The position numbers were made by a program, and so were the translations under genes. Of a DNA stretch of 64,000 nucleotides, positions 1 through 10,519 are shown in pieces (positions within the stretch are counted from its first letter, which is position 1; every line of letters begins with the position of its first letter). The DNA comes from Pseudomonadota bacterium. GTDB lineage: Bacteria > Pseudomonadota > Gammaproteobacteria > Xanthomonadales > Rhodanobacteraceae. The notes below the pieces were generated by a model, which ran no database searches, was not told the DNA's origin, and worked only from the letters and a program-made list of their open reading frames with translations. The DNA lies in NCBI GenBank assembly GCA_018240465.1, contig JAFEFS010000097.1, forward strand, positions 1-64,000, written 5' to 3'.

Positions 1-865
1 GCGCCGGAAATTCCGCGGGACGCTGCAGCCAGTTGTCCGCCGGATACGTGCATGTGGCATCGACTGCGTGCAGCGTGTAGGCATGGCGCGCCTGCGCCGA
101 GCGGTTGGCTTCGGACAGGTGCGGAAAGCAGCCGTTGAACACGATCAGCGTGCCGGCGGGGACTTCGAGCCATTCGAGCGCGGACATGTCCCATTCGATC
201 GATGCGTCGAGTTCGTTCGTTTCGAGCGTGCCGTCAGCCTTGCTGCGAAACAGTTTCTTCAATCCCTTGCGATGCTCGCCCGGGATGCCGCCGAGGCAGC
301 CGTTGCCGCGATGCGCGTCGTCGATCGCGAACCAGTAGCCGGTGACCGACATCGGCTCGGTGTAGAGATAAGTCGAATCCTGGTGGCAGATGACTTCGCC
401 GCCGATGCCCGGCTGCTTGAAGATGTACATCGACTGCATCACGCGCGGCTGCGCGACGCCAAGGCTCGCACTGACCGCCTGCAGCGCGGGGCCTTTCGAG
501 AACGCCGAGAACACCGGGTCGAGGTCGTGCATCGCGTGGCCGAGCTTGTTGACCGCGAGCGGCAGCGGGTAGGCGAGCTTGCCGTCGATGTCGAACGCTT
601 CTTCCTCGAAGAACACGCCGATGCCGGTGGCCGATTCGAGAAAATAGCGGCTGTCGAGATGCTGCGGCGCACGGGTCGAGAAGATCGTGCCGACCGCGCG
701 CGGGCCGTGTTCCTCGACGAGTGCGTTGGCGCGCACGCGCAGGAGTTCGCATTCGCCGCGGCGCTTGAAGTTTTCGATGACCAGTACGCCGTCGCGGTGG
801 AAAGCGGCGGCAGCTTCAGGCGGCAATTCACCGTTCGGCAGGGTTGTGCAGCGGGTGATGGGCAT
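1..865 (-). CDS. Phytanoyl-CoA dioxygenase (PhyH)-like protein, 3' end cut by window
   Basis: The first 288 residues of a non-haem Fe(II)/2-oxoglutarate-dependent oxygenase of the PhyH type; the gene runs off the left edge. The visible iron-binding pattern is H161-Q-D163 followed by a distal His at about 249, with an Arg/His-rich stretch (residues 255-266) suited to 2-oxoglutarate binding. The text around the HxD (IYxFKQPG, then HQDSTYLYTEP) is typical of PhyH proteins acting on small or lipid substrates. The ATG at 865 is the only reasonable start and lies 22 bases after the stop of the ABC permease on the same strand, so the three genes probably form one operon. The substrate cannot be told from sequence. 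Confidence 0.85.
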   Translation of the reverse strand, partial: MPITRCTTLPNGELPPEAAAAFHRDGVLVIENFKRRGECELLRVRANALVEEHGPRAVGTIFSTRAPQHLDSRYFLESATGIGVFFEEEAFDIDGKLAYPLPLAVNKLGHAMHDLDPVFSAFSKGPALQAVSASLGVAQPRVMQSMYIFKQPGIGGEVICHQDSTYLYTEPMSVTGYWFAIDDAHRGNGCLGGIPGEHRKGLKKLFRSKADGTLETNELDASIEWDMSALEWLEVPAGTLIVFNGCFPHLSEANRSAQARHAYTLHAVDATCTYPADNWLQRPAEFPA

Positions 866-887
866 GGCGGTCGATTCCGGCGCGGGC

Positions 888-1649
<762 letters not shown>

Positions 1650-1652
1650 GGC

Positions 1653-2579
1653 TCAGCTCCGCACCAGCGACACGAAAATGTCTTCGAGCGAGGACTGGCT
1701 CGAATGCAGATCCTTGAAATCGATGCCGTGCGCGGCAAGCCGGCGCAGCAGTTCGGCGATGCCGGTTTCCTCGCGCTGCGTGTCGAAGGTGTAGGTGATC
1801 GCGTCGCCGTCGGCCGACAGTTCGAGCGGCAACGTGGCGAGTTCGTGCGGAATGCGCTGCAGTGGCGTCTGCAGTGCCAGCGTGAGCTGTTTCCTGCCGA
1901 GCTTCTTCATCAGCGCGGCCTTGTCCTCGACCAGGATCAGCTCGCCCTTGCGGATCACGCCGATGCGGTCGGCCATGTCCTCGGCTTCCTCGATGTAGTG
2001 CGTGGTCAGGATTATCGTCGTGCCGTTCTCGCGCAGGCGGCGCACCATCTGCCACATGTCGTGGCGCAGTTCGACGTCGACGCCGGCGGTCGGTTCGTCG
2101 AGGAACAGAATGCGCGGTTCGTGCGCGAGCGCCTTGGCGATCAGCACGCGGCGCTTCATGCCGCCGGACAGGGTCATCACCTTGGCATCGCGTTTGTCCC
2201 ACAGCGAGAGCTCGCGCAGTACGGTTTCGATGTGCGCCGGATTCGGCGCGAGGCCGAACAGGCCGCGGCTGAAGGTCACCGTCGCGATCACGCTCTCGAA
2301 CGCGTCGGTGTGCAGCTCCTGCGGCACGAGGCCGATTTTCGCGCGCGCGGCGCGGTAGTCGCGCGCGATGTCGTGGCCATCGGCGACGACGCTGCCGGTG
2401 GTCGCATTGACGATGCCGCAGACGATGCTGATCAGCGTCGTCTTGCCGGCGCCGTTCGGCCCGAGCAGGGCGAAGATCTCGCCGCGGCGGATGTCGAGGT
2501 CGACGCTCTTGAGCGCTTGCAGGCCGCTCGCATAGGTCTTGCTGACGCCCTGGATCGAAACGATGGGTTCGAAACTCAT
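1653..2579 (-). CDS. ABC transporter ATP-binding protein (YadG-like)
   Basis: A 308-residue ATPase. Visible motifs are Walker [10 protein letters not shown] (residues 40-48), Q-loop around VPQE (85-88), signature LSGGMKRR (137-144), Walker B ILFLDEP (157-163) and the switch His in LTTHY. A C-terminal extension of about 90 residues after the nucleotide-binding core matches the longer ABC-2 ATPases. It would energise the adjacent permease at 888-1649. It starts 81 bases after the end of asnS on the same strand, so transcription from asnS may continue into it. Confidence 0.93.
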   Translation of the reverse strand: MSFEPIVSIQGVSKTYASGLQALKSVDLDIRRGEIFALLGPNGAGKTTLISIVCGIVNATTGSVVADGHDIARDYRAARAKIGLVPQELHTDAFESVIATVTFSRGLFGLAPNPAHIETVLRELSLWDKRDAKVMTLSGGMKRRVLIAKALAHEPRILFLDEPTAGVDVELRHDMWQMVRRLRENGTTIILTTHYIEEAEDMADRIGVIRKGELILVEDKAALMKKLGRKQLTLALQTPLQRIPHELATLPLELSADGDAITYTFDTQREETGIAELLRRLAAHGIDFKDLHSSQSSLEDIFVSLVRS

Positions 2580-2660
2580 GCCATGTGCTCTTGTTCGCCC
2601 ATCCGTCTTTGCTGAAACGACGAGCGGGGAAGTGATTTTTCGACGCGGCCAGATCAGCTT

Positions 2661-4061
<1,401 letters not shown>

Positions 4062-4117
4062 GCCTTGAAACTCCGTGTGGGTCGCCCAAAACTATGCGGG
4101 GCGAGTATATTTTTACT

Positions 4118-4151
4118 CGTCATTCCAGCAGGGACTGCCGCAATGACTGCA
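4118..4151. repeat. Degenerate dispersed palindrome (copy 1)
   Basis: The arms GTCATTCCAGC and GCCGCAATGAC face each other with two mismatches across a seven-base loop. It resembles the other GTCATTCC-type elements at 7083, 41797 and 51840. It lies in the asnS/IscA divergent intergenic region. Confidence 0.4.
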
Positions 4152-4186
4152 GGGAAACAGGACGCGCATGATAGAATCAAAGCCGC

Positions 4187-4513
4187 ATGAACATCCAACT
4201 CACCCCCGCCGCGCGCACGCGCATGCAGCAGTTCCTCGACACGCATCCTGCAGCCGCGGGCGTGCGCTTCGGTGTGCGCAAGACGGGGTGCTCGGGCTAC
4301 GCCTACGTCGTCGATATCGCCGAGCGCGTCGCGGCAAACGACCAGGTGATCGAGCAGGACGGGGTCAAGCTCGTCATCGATGAATCGAGCCTCTCCTTCG
4401 TCGACGGTACCGAGATCGACTTCGCGCGGCAGGGTCTCAACTCCGCCTTCGTGTTCCGCAACCCGAACGTGACCGGCGAATGCGGTTGCGGCGAGAGCTT
4501 CACCGTCGGCTGA
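4187..4513 (+). CDS. IscA/SufA/ErpA-family iron-sulfur cluster assembly protein
   Basis: A 108-residue A-type Fe-S carrier. The three conserved cysteines are present: C35 (KTGCSGY) and the C-terminal pair C99 and C101 (GECGCGESF). Such proteins receive clusters from a scaffold and pass them to apo-proteins in the cytoplasm. It stands alone here with no isc or suf operon around it, so it may be a housekeeping carrier; whether it is best called SufA or IscA needs a phylogeny. A possible -10 (TAGAAT, 4172-4177) lies just upstream of the ATG. Its stop overlaps the next start (ATGA-type overlap at 4511-4515). Confidence 0.93.
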   Translation: MNIQLTPAARTRMQQFLDTHPAAAGVRFGVRKTGCSGYAYVVDIAERVAANDQVIEQDGVKLVIDESSLSFVDGTEIDFARQGLNSAFVFRNPNVTGECGCGESFTVG

Positions 4514-5403
4514 TGCGGAGCGCGAGAGCTGTCCTCGCGGTGTTGTGCATTGCGCTGGTTTCACCGGCGCCCGGTTTTGAACCTTTGCATCCCGACGACC
4601 GCGCGCCGGTTCAGGTCGAAAAGCGGGTCAAGGACGTGATCCATCGCCTCGGCGTCGCGATCAAGGCGAAGAATCTGGCGGGTTTCCATGCCAGTCCGGT
4701 CATGTCGGCAGTGTTCGCGCATCAGGTGACGGCGGCGCAGATGGAGGCGGCGTTCAGGCCGCTGATCGACAGCGGGGTCGATCTGACCGCGCTCGACAAG
4801 GCGCATCCGCGGTTCGACGGCATCGCCCAGGTCGACGCCGACAACCAGTTGATCGTCAAGGGTGGATACGCGAGCGATCCGCCGACCCTGTTCGAGATGC
4901 GTTTCGTGCGCGAAGGCGACAGGCTCGGTTTGAGCTTCGTCGACGTGCATCTGGCCGTGGCGCCGAAATCCGATGCCGCCGACCTGCGCACGATCCTCGC
5001 CGATCCGCATCCGGCGAAGGGCGTTGCGATCGCGCCCGCGGAAATGCGTGCGGTGCGTGCGGCGATGCATGCGTTCGGCGTTGCCGTGAACCATCGCAAC
5101 ATGGACGAATTCCTCAAATCCGACATCGTCTCGCAGATCTGGCGCGAGCATCAGACCGCGGCCCAGGTCGCGGCCGACTACCGCGCCACGATCGCCACGC
5201 GCGGCGATTTCACCATGCTCGATCCGCTCGAGCCGGTCATCGTCGATGCGCCCGGAAGGAACGCGCGCGGGATCACCGAATTCACCGGCTACTACGGCGC
5301 GCCCGACGCGCGCATCGGCTTCAGGATGGGCTTCGTCGAGGAAGGCGGTTCGTTGCGCCTGATCAATTTCAGCATTGCGCCGCCGAAGCGCGCGGCCAGG
5401 TAG
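4513..5403 (+). CDS. Secreted/periplasmic protein with two tandem copies of one domain
   Basis: A 296-residue protein of unknown function. The N-terminus is a short Sec-type signal peptide (basic MRSAR, a hydrophobic core, then Ala/Pro-rich residues to about 20). The rest is two copies of one domain of about 115 residues (about 37-151 and 177-291). Each begins with an alpha-helical stretch (VIHRLGVAIKAKNLAGF versus AMHAFGVAVNHRNMDEF) and ends with strands (FEMRFVREGDRLGLSFVDVHLAVAP versus the matching GFRMGFVEEGG segment). The layout suggests an NTF2-like or cone-like fold, but no catalytic residues are obvious. The ATG at 4513 overlaps the upstream stop and is preferred over an in-frame GTG-type extension inside the IscA gene. 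Confidence 0.75.
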   Translation: MRSARAVLAVLCIALVSPAPGFEPLHPDDRAPVQVEKRVKDVIHRLGVAIKAKNLAGFHASPVMSAVFAHQVTAAQMEAAFRPLIDSGVDLTALDKAHPRFDGIAQVDADNQLIVKGGYASDPPTLFEMRFVREGDRLGLSFVDVHLAVAPKSDAADLRTILADPHPAKGVAIAPAEMRAVRAAMHAFGVAVNHRNMDEFLKSDIVSQIWREHQTAAQVAADYRATIATRGDFTMLDPLEPVIVDAPGRNARGITEFTGYYGAPDARIGFRMGFVEEGGSLRLINFSIAPPKRAAR

Positions 5404-5460
5404 ACGAAAACGGCCGCGGCGTCGATACTGCGGCGTGGACAGGCAACCGGGCAGCGGACG

Positions 5461-6258
5461 GTGACGGAATCGGAATTGGACACGGCGCTCGCGCCGGCAA
5501 CACCGCTTGCTGCAAAACCCGCACCCGCATCGGCGCTGCACAGCCTGCTGCCTTCGCTGCGCCGATTGCTCGCGCGCGAGCCTGCGCTCGGCATCACCGT
5601 GGCCTATCTGTTCGTCGCGATGGCCGGTATTTTCTACAACTTCCGTTTCTATTCGAAGTTCGGGATTCCGGTGATGAGCCTGTCGCAGATCAGCGACTTC
5701 CTCACCGCGGGTATCCAGCAGCCGATCGCCTTGTTGCTCGTGCTCGGCACGTTTCCGGTGATCACGGCAATGGATGCGATCAACGCATGGGTGCGGCGGC
5801 GCCAGCAAGCGCGGCTTGATGGCCTGAGCGCGCGGTCCGCGCCGACCCGATGGCAGAAATTCCGCATGCGTTTGCTTGCGTGGAGCCTGCGATTGAAGCA
5901 TCACGTCTTCATGCAGGTGATGTATGCCTTCGTCGTGGTTTCCTATGGCTGGGTTTTCGTATCGCTCTATGCGGATGCCCGTTACCGGCAAACGATTGGT
6001 GGCGATGCGGCGCAGGTGAAAATCCGGCTCAACGGTGCCGATACCGACCTTGCCGCGTCCAAATCGCCGACCTGGACCTGGCTCGGCGCCGTATCCAACT
6101 ATGTATTCGTCTACGACGCGGCGGCAAGGCAGCCGCTGATCCTGCCGACGAACAACGTCCTGCGCATCGAGCCGCTGCGCGAGGCCACCCGAGCCGATGC
6201 GGAGAAGGCGGGCGTGGCCAAGGCCGGCATCGCGCCCGAGCTTGCGCCAAAGCCCTGA
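5461..6258 (+). CDS. Predicted inner-membrane protein of unknown function
   Basis: A 265-residue protein starting with GTG (no ATG is available near the N-terminus). An Ala/Pro-rich cytoplasmic stretch of about 40 residues is followed by three hydrophobic segments: ITVAYLFVAMAGIFYNF, then about LTAGIQQPIALLLVLG, then VMYAFVVVSYGWVFVSL. A C-terminal soluble domain of about 100 residues ends in a Lys/Ala/Pro-rich tail. No motif points to a function. The gene ends immediately upstream of the putative rpsF promoter and is probably a separate unit. Confidence 0.65.
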   Translation: MTESELDTALAPATPLAAKPAPASALHSLLPSLRRLLAREPALGITVAYLFVAMAGIFYNFRFYSKFGIPVMSLSQISDFLTAGIQQPIALLLVLGTFPVITAMDAINAWVRRRQQARLDGLSARSAPTRWQKFRMRLLAWSLRLKHHVFMQVMYAFVVVSYGWVFVSLYADARYRQTIGGDAAQVKIRLNGADTDLAASKSPTWTWLGAVSNYVFVYDAAARQPLILPTNNVLRIEPLREATRADAEKAGVAKAGIAPELAPKP

Positions 6259-6270
6259 TTCCCTTAGAAT
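6242..6270 (+). promoter_or_regulatory. Sigma-70-type promoter for rpsF-rpsR-rplI
   Basis: TTGCGC at 6242-6247 and TAGAAT at 6265-6270 are separated by 17 bases. The site is placed right at the end of the preceding gene and about 105 bases before the rpsF ATG. This leaves an untranslated leader of about 100 bases. The prediction rests only on spacing and consensus match. Confidence 0.5.
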
Positions 6271-6308
6271 TCGCGGTCCCCCGAACGATCCTTGCATCGA
6301 CGGGCCTT

Positions 6309-6330
6309 GCCTCACCGCGTTGCGGGAGGC
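6309..6330 (+). promoter_or_regulatory. Candidate S6:S18 leader hairpin upstream of rpsF
   Basis: The leader folds into a compact hairpin: GCCTC pairs with GAGGC and, after a bulged A, CCGC pairs with GCGG around a GTT loop. A bulge-containing hairpin with a CCG element ahead of rpsF is the hallmark of the known S6:S18 autoregulatory leader. Identity to that motif is not verified here. Confidence 0.4.
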
Positions 6331-6375
6331 TGTCGTGGCGGAAATCCCTCCGTGCGATATCCACAAGGAGTCAAC

Positions 6376-6813
6376 ATGCGTCATTACGAAGTCGTGTTTC
6401 TGGTCCACCCTGACCAGAGCGAACAGGTGCCTGCGATGATCGAGCGTTACAAGACGCTGATCGAAGGCGGCCAGGGCAAGATCCACCGCCTCGAAGACTG
6501 GGGCCGCCGCCAGCTCGCCTATCCGATCAACAATCTCGCCAAGGCCCATTACGTGCTGCTCAACATCGAGTGCGGTGCGGAAGTGGTCAAGGAACTGCAG
6601 ACCGGCTTCCGCTTCAACGACGCGGTCCTGCGCCACCTGATCGTCCATCGCGACGAAGCGATCACCGAACAGTCGTTCATCCTCAAGAACAAGGATGACA
6701 AGGGCGGCCGCCGTCGCGACGGCGAGGATGTCATCGGTTTCGGTGGCGAGGATTTCGACGACCGTCCGCGCGCTCCGCGCGCCCCGCGTCCCGCCCCGGC
6801 AGCGGCCGAATAA
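6376..6813 (+). CDS. rpsF: 30S ribosomal protein S6
   Basis: A 145-residue S6 with the typical start [14 protein letters not shown] and the core [10 protein letters not shown]. The C-terminus is extended by a charged then Pro/Ala/Arg-rich tail ([14 protein letters not shown]), common in this order. S6 binds 16S rRNA as a heterodimer with S18. A strong ribosome binding site, AAGGAG (6365-6370), sits six bases before the ATG at 6376, which rules out longer upstream starts. First gene of the rpsF-rpsR-rplI operon. Confidence 0.97.
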   Translation: MRHYEVVFLVHPDQSEQVPAMIERYKTLIEGGQGKIHRLEDWGRRQLAYPINNLAKAHYVLLNIECGAEVVKELQTGFRFNDAVLRHLIVHRDEAITEQSFILKNKDDKGGRRRDGEDVIGFGGEDFDDRPRAPRAPRPAPAAAE

Positions 6814-6852
6814 GTGGCCGCCCCCAAGAGCAAGAAAAAGGATACGAAGACC

Positions 6853-7077
6853 ATGTCGAAATTTTTCCGCCGCAAGAAATACTGCCGTTTCACCGCCGAA
6901 GGCGTGACCTACATCGATTACAAGGATCTCAACACCTTGCGTCAGTACCTCACCGAAACCGGCAAGATCGTGCCGAGCCGCATCACCGGCACGAAGGCGC
7001 GCTACCAGCGTCAGCTCAAGTCGGCGATCGAGCACGCGCGCTTCCTCGCGCTGCTGCCGTACAGCGACGCGCATTGA
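6853..7077 (+). CDS. rpsR: 30S ribosomal protein S18
   Basis: A 74-residue S18 starting [13 protein letters not shown] and containing the conserved block [19 protein letters not shown] chose the ATG at 6853 because it gives the usual length. A GTG directly after the rpsF stop (6814) would add 13 lysine-rich residues, including SKKKDTK, and cannot be fully excluded. S18 pairs with S6 on the 30S platform. Follows rpsF by 39 bases. Confidence 0.96.
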   Translation: MSKFFRRKKYCRFTAEGVTYIDYKDLNTLRQYLTETGKIVPSRITGTKARYQRQLKSAIEHARFLALLPYSDAH

Positions 7078-7082
7078 AATCG

Positions 7083-7115
7083 TTCGTCATCGCGGTTTTC
7101 GCCGGGATGACGAAA
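7083..7115. repeat. Dispersed palindrome (copy 2) between rpsR and rplI
   Basis: TTCGTCATCGCGG and CCGGGATGACGAA form an inverted repeat with one mismatch and a short central loop. It is the same general type as the elements at 41797 and 51840. In the transcript it would fold into a stable hairpin between two ribosomal protein genes. There is no T-run, so it is not a simple terminator. Confidence 0.55.
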
Positions 7116-7182
7116 CGCTATTCGGACAACAACCCACTGCTGCGTCGCGTTCCACGGCGGCGCTAACGAATCGGAGAATGAA

Positions 7183-7632
7183 ATGGAACTGGTCCTTTTG
7201 CAGAAAGTGAAAAACCTTGGCGCCCTCGGCGACAAGGTCAAGGTCAAGCCCGGTTACGGCCGCAACTACCTCGTGCCGCAGGGCAAGGCCGTGCCGGCCA
7301 CCGAGAAGAACGTGGCCGAGTTCGAGAAGCGCCGCGCCGAATACGAGGCCAAGGCGAATTCGATCCTCGGCGCCGCGGAGACGCGCAAGGCGTCGCTCGA
7401 AGGTGCCGCGATCACGCTCAAGGCGAACGCAAGCCCCGAAGGCAAGCTGTTCGGCTCGGTCGGCCCCCGCGACATCGCCGAGGCGTTCAGCGCCGCCGGC
7501 CATCCGCTGGAGAAGAGCGAGGTCATCATGGGCGAAGGCCCGATCCGCCACACCGGCGAGTTCGAGGTCCACGTGCACCTGCACGCCGACGTGCACACGA
7601 CGGTCAAGGTCACGGTCACCAGCGAAGAGTGA
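7183..7632 (+). CDS. rplI: 50S ribosomal protein L9
   Basis: A 149-residue L9 starting [17 protein letters not shown] with the conserved [13 protein letters not shown] (residues about 24-36), a long central helix and a C-terminal domain rich in His/Val ([14 protein letters not shown]). L9 binds 23S rRNA near the base of the L1 stalk. Last gene of the rpsF operon; the intrinsic terminator at 7703-7731 follows 70 bases later. Confidence 0.97.
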   Translation: MELVLLQKVKNLGALGDKVKVKPGYGRNYLVPQGKAVPATEKNVAEFEKRRAEYEAKANSILGAAETRKASLEGAAITLKANASPEGKLFGSVGPRDIAEAFSAAGHPLEKSEVIMGEGPIRHTGEFEVHVHLHADVHTTVKVTVTSEE

Positions 7633-7702
7633 TCACTGCCGACGCTCGTCGGCGATGATTCGCGGCGTTGGAGCTGGCTTTCGGCAGCTCGACGCCGCAA
7701 GG

Positions 7703-7731
7703 AAAAAAGGCGCCTTGCGGCGCCTTTTTTT
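7703..7731. terminator. Bidirectional intrinsic terminator between rplI and the DUF4199 gene
   Basis: AAAAAAGGCGCC, the loop TTGC, then GGCGCCTTTTTTT: a perfect GC stem flanked by A and T runs on either side. It can therefore stop transcription of rplI on the plus strand and of the converging DUF4199 gene on the minus strand. Confidence 0.9.
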
Positions 7732-7748
7732 CATTCCGGCGGCGACGA

Positions 7749-8285
7749 TCAACCGCGCCGGACGGCGAGAAAGCGGCGGTTGCGCAACAGCCCGGCGGTG
7801 ATCAGCGAAACGAGCAGACCGATTGGGAAAATTTCGGTGAATGTCATCGGCAGGCGGAACAGCGGATTGGCGTATTGCACCTTGAACGTCTCCATCTCCG
7901 CGGTCAGCTTCGCCAGCGCGTCGGCGGACGCACCCTTGGCTTTCTGCTCCTCGATCAGAGTAGCCGCGTAGCTGCTGGCAAAGTCCATGTGGGTCAAGGC
8001 CATCACGGCCTCCCAGGCGGCCACGTAGATCACGCTGGCGACGAAGCTGATGCCGAGGCCGAGCGCGAACGCGGGCCAGAAGCGGATTACGCCGCCGAGG
8101 TCGTTGTCGCGATGGCGCTTGATCGCGATGAACACCATGCTGAAAGCGACCAGCATCGTCGTATAGCCGATGACCATGCCCCAGGCCAGCGGTGGGTGGC
8201 CGTTCAGGGCGACGGCAAGGACCATCATCGGAATGCCGACAATGAGGCCGGCAATCAAACCGTAGCGCAGGATGAGATTGAGCAT
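7749..8285 (-). CDS. DUF4199 family membrane protein
   Basis: A 178-residue inner-membrane protein. Two N-terminal helices (LILRYGLIAGLIVGIPMMVL and MVIGYTTMLVAFSMVFI), one mid helix and a C-terminal helix bracket an Ala/Lys/Glu-rich amphipathic stretch (EEQKAKGASADALAKL) that faces one compartment. This layout with IKRHRDN after the second helix is typical of DUF4199. The ATG at 8285 gives MLNLILRYG; an upstream in-frame start would only add a Thr/Pro/Ser-rich stretch. The LuxR-type membrane gene lies 105 bases upstream on the same strand, so the two may work together. Function unknown. Confidence 0.8.
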   Translation of the reverse strand: MLNLILRYGLIAGLIVGIPMMVLAVALNGHPPLAWGMVIGYTTMLVAFSMVFIAIKRHRDNDLGGVIRFWPAFALGLGISFVASVIYVAAWEAVMALTHMDFASSYAATLIEEQKAKGASADALAKLTAEMETFKVQYANPLFRLPMTFTEIFPIGLLVSLITAGLLRNRRFLAVRRG

Positions 8286-8390
8286 ATGGGTTGTCTGCGT
8301 GGGTGAAGGAGCCGCAATTAGCGTACTCCACGCGCCCGCGGACAATCATCCAAACGGGTGATTTGGACCGGTTCAGCCGAAATCGGGGCC

Positions 8391-8816
8391 TTATCGGACG
8401 ATCCCGAGTTCCCGGGCTTTGGCAATCGCGTCGGTGCGGCGTTTTGCGCCGAGCTTTTCGAACAGGCGCGCGACGTGGGTCTTCACCGTATTTGGGGAGA
8501 CGTTCAACTGCCGTGCGATTTCCTTGTTCGAGCGACCCGCTGCGATTTCCGCCAGTACCGCCAGTTCGCGCGGGCTGATGCCAAGCGATGCCTGCGCCCG
8601 TGGATTGCCGTCGAATGCGACGGTGGCCGGCGTCGTTACTACACGCATGCCGATATAGATGCCCAGGGTGAGAAATCCGGCGCCGACCAGGAATGTCGCG
8701 AAATCACCGAAATGCGTGCGCGTGAAGCGCTGATAGTCGAGCAACGCCAGCGCAAGCGCGCCGAACGCCAGTGCTGCCCCGTAGCCGACCGCGCTTTTCC
8801 ACAATTGCCGCTTCAT
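8391..8816 (-). CDS. Membrane-anchored LuxR-type transcriptional regulator
   Basis: A 141-residue protein with two transmembrane segments (about 9-27 and 39-59) and a C-terminal LuxR/GerE helix-turn-helix (about 80-135; SNKEIARQLNVSPNTVKTHVARL). It has no receiver or ligand-binding domain, so any signal must act through the membrane segments or a partner. The DUF4199 membrane protein encoded downstream is the obvious candidate partner. Starts at the ATG at 8816. Confidence 0.88.
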   Translation of the reverse strand: MKRQLWKSAVGYGAALAFGALALALLDYQRFTRTHFGDFATFLVGAGFLTLGIYIGMRVVTTPATVAFDGNPRAQASLGISPRELAVLAEIAAGRSNKEIARQLNVSPNTVKTHVARLFEKLGAKRRTDAIAKARELGIVR

Positions 8817-8968
8817 GCTTCCAGCTCAGCATCGCTGTTGCCGGTTGCGGTGGTGCGCACTCGATGCGGATTTCCACACGATATCCACAGGTTTGTCGTA
8901 TCGCGCGATGAGACGAGGATCGGTAGCATTGCATCCGACGAGATTCCCTGACGACAAGAACTGCAACG

Positions 8969-10354
8969 ATGGCTGTGTCACCTGATCGCTTCCAGTCCGC
9001 GCGCGTCGACGCACTGCGCGTGCCGCCGCATTCCATCGACGCCGAGCAGGCCGTGCTCGGCGGACTCATGCTCGACGCGCACGCGTGGGAGCGCATCGCC
9101 GACAAGCTCGTCGAGGACGATTTCTACCGCAAGGACCATCGCCTGATCTTCCGCGCGATCGGCGAGTTGTCGAACAAGAACATGCCCTGCGACGCGGTCA
9201 CGCTGGCCGACTGGTTCGAATCGAACAAGCTGTCCGAGCTGGTCGGCGGATCGAGTTACGTGATCGAACTCGCCAACGCCACGCCCAGTGCGGCGAACAT
9301 CGGCGCCTATGCCGACATCGTGCGCGAGAAGTCGGTGCTGCGCCAGCTCATCGAAGCGGGCACGAAGATCGCCGGCGACGGCTTCCAGCCGGAAGGGCGC
9401 TCGACCCAGGAAATCCTCGAAGGCGCGGAACTGGAAGTGTTCCGCATCGCCGAAGCCGGGGCGCGCGGGCGCAAGGGCTTCACGCCGATGCGCGCGGCGG
9501 TGAAGGAAGCGTTCCAGATCCTGCATCACCGCTACGAAAACAAGGGCGCGGTGACCGGCCTCTCCACCGGCTTCACCGATCTCGACGGCATGCTCGCCGG
9601 CCTGCAGCCGTCCGACCTCATCATCCTCGCCGCACGCCCGTCGATGGGCAAGACCGCGCTCGCGGTCAACATGGCCGAGCACGCCGCGATCAAGTCGAAG
9701 AAGGCGGTCGCGATCTTCTCGATGGAAATGTCGGCTTCGCAGCTCGCGTTCCGTCTGATCTCCTCGCTCGGCCGCATCAACCAGCAGCACCTGCGCACCG
9801 GCGACATCCAGGATGAGGAATGGCCGCGCGTGACCAGTGCAATCACGCTGCTGTCCGAGGCGAAGATCTTCATCGACGACACGCCGGCGCTGTCGCCGGG
9901 CGAGTTGCGCGCGCGCGCGCGGCGCCTCAAGCGCGAGCACGATCTCGGCCTCATCGTCATCGACTACCTGCAGCTGATGGCCGTGCCCGGCAGCAAGGAG
10001 AATCGCGCGACCGAGATTTCGGAAATCTCGCGCGGCCTGAAGGCGCTCGCGAAAGAACTCAACGTGCCGGTGATCGCGCTGTCGCAGCTCAACCGCTCGC
10101 TCGAGCAGCGCACCGACAAACGGCCGATGATGAGCGATCTGCGCGAGTCCGGCGCGATCGAACAGGACGCCGACGTGATCCTGTTCATCTACCGCGACGA
10201 GTACTACAACCCCGAGTCGGCCGACAAGGGCCAGGCCGAAATCATCATCGGCAAGCAGCGCAACGGTCCCACCGGCCATGTCACGCTGACTTTCCGCGGC
10301 GAGTACACCAGGTTCGAAAATTACGCTGAGGACAGCTACGGCAACTACGACTGA
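8969..10354 (+). CDS. dnaB: Replicative DNA helicase DnaB
   Basis: A 461-residue hexameric helicase that unwinds DNA at the replication fork. The N-terminal primase-interacting domain (about 18-125) is followed by the RecA-like ATPase with Walker A ARPSMGKTA (222-230), the SMEMS motif, Walker B LIVIDYLQLM and the arginine-finger region SDLRESGAIEQDAD. No intein interrupts it. It follows the rpsF-rplI operon and precedes alr, a gene order shared with other Lysobacterales. Confidence 0.97.
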   Translation: MAVSPDRFQSARVDALRVPPHSIDAEQAVLGGLMLDAHAWERIADKLVEDDFYRKDHRLIFRAIGELSNKNMPCDAVTLADWFESNKLSELVGGSSYVIELANATPSAANIGAYADIVREKSVLRQLIEAGTKIAGDGFQPEGRSTQEILEGAELEVFRIAEAGARGRKGFTPMRAAVKEAFQILHHRYENKGAVTGLSTGFTDLDGMLAGLQPSDLIILAARPSMGKTALAVNMAEHAAIKSKKAVAIFSMEMSASQLAFRLISSLGRINQQHLRTGDIQDEEWPRVTSAITLLSEAKIFIDDTPALSPGELRARARRLKREHDLGLIVIDYLQLMAVPGSKENRATEISEISRGLKALAKELNVPVIALSQLNRSLEQRTDKRPMMSDLRESGAIEQDADVILFIYRDEYYNPESADKGQAEIIIGKQRNGPTGHVTLTFRGEYTRFENYAEDSYGNYD

Positions 10355-10519
10355 GCTGGTGCGGCGGCGGATGCTCGCTCGGCCAGGAGAGGAACACAGG
10401 TCGCGTCCGGTCCGCGGCGCGCGTGCCCTGAAAAAGCCCGAGAAAATCATGCACGCGCAGGCCGGAATGCCGGCCCGACGAACTATCATGCCTGCGTCTG
10501 TCCATTTCCTTGCCTGCCG

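Noticed and set aside
4561..7074. Long antisense open frame opposite the IscA-downstream genes and rpsF/rpsR
   Set aside because: Antisense to S6, S18 and the duplicated-domain protein; composition artefact.
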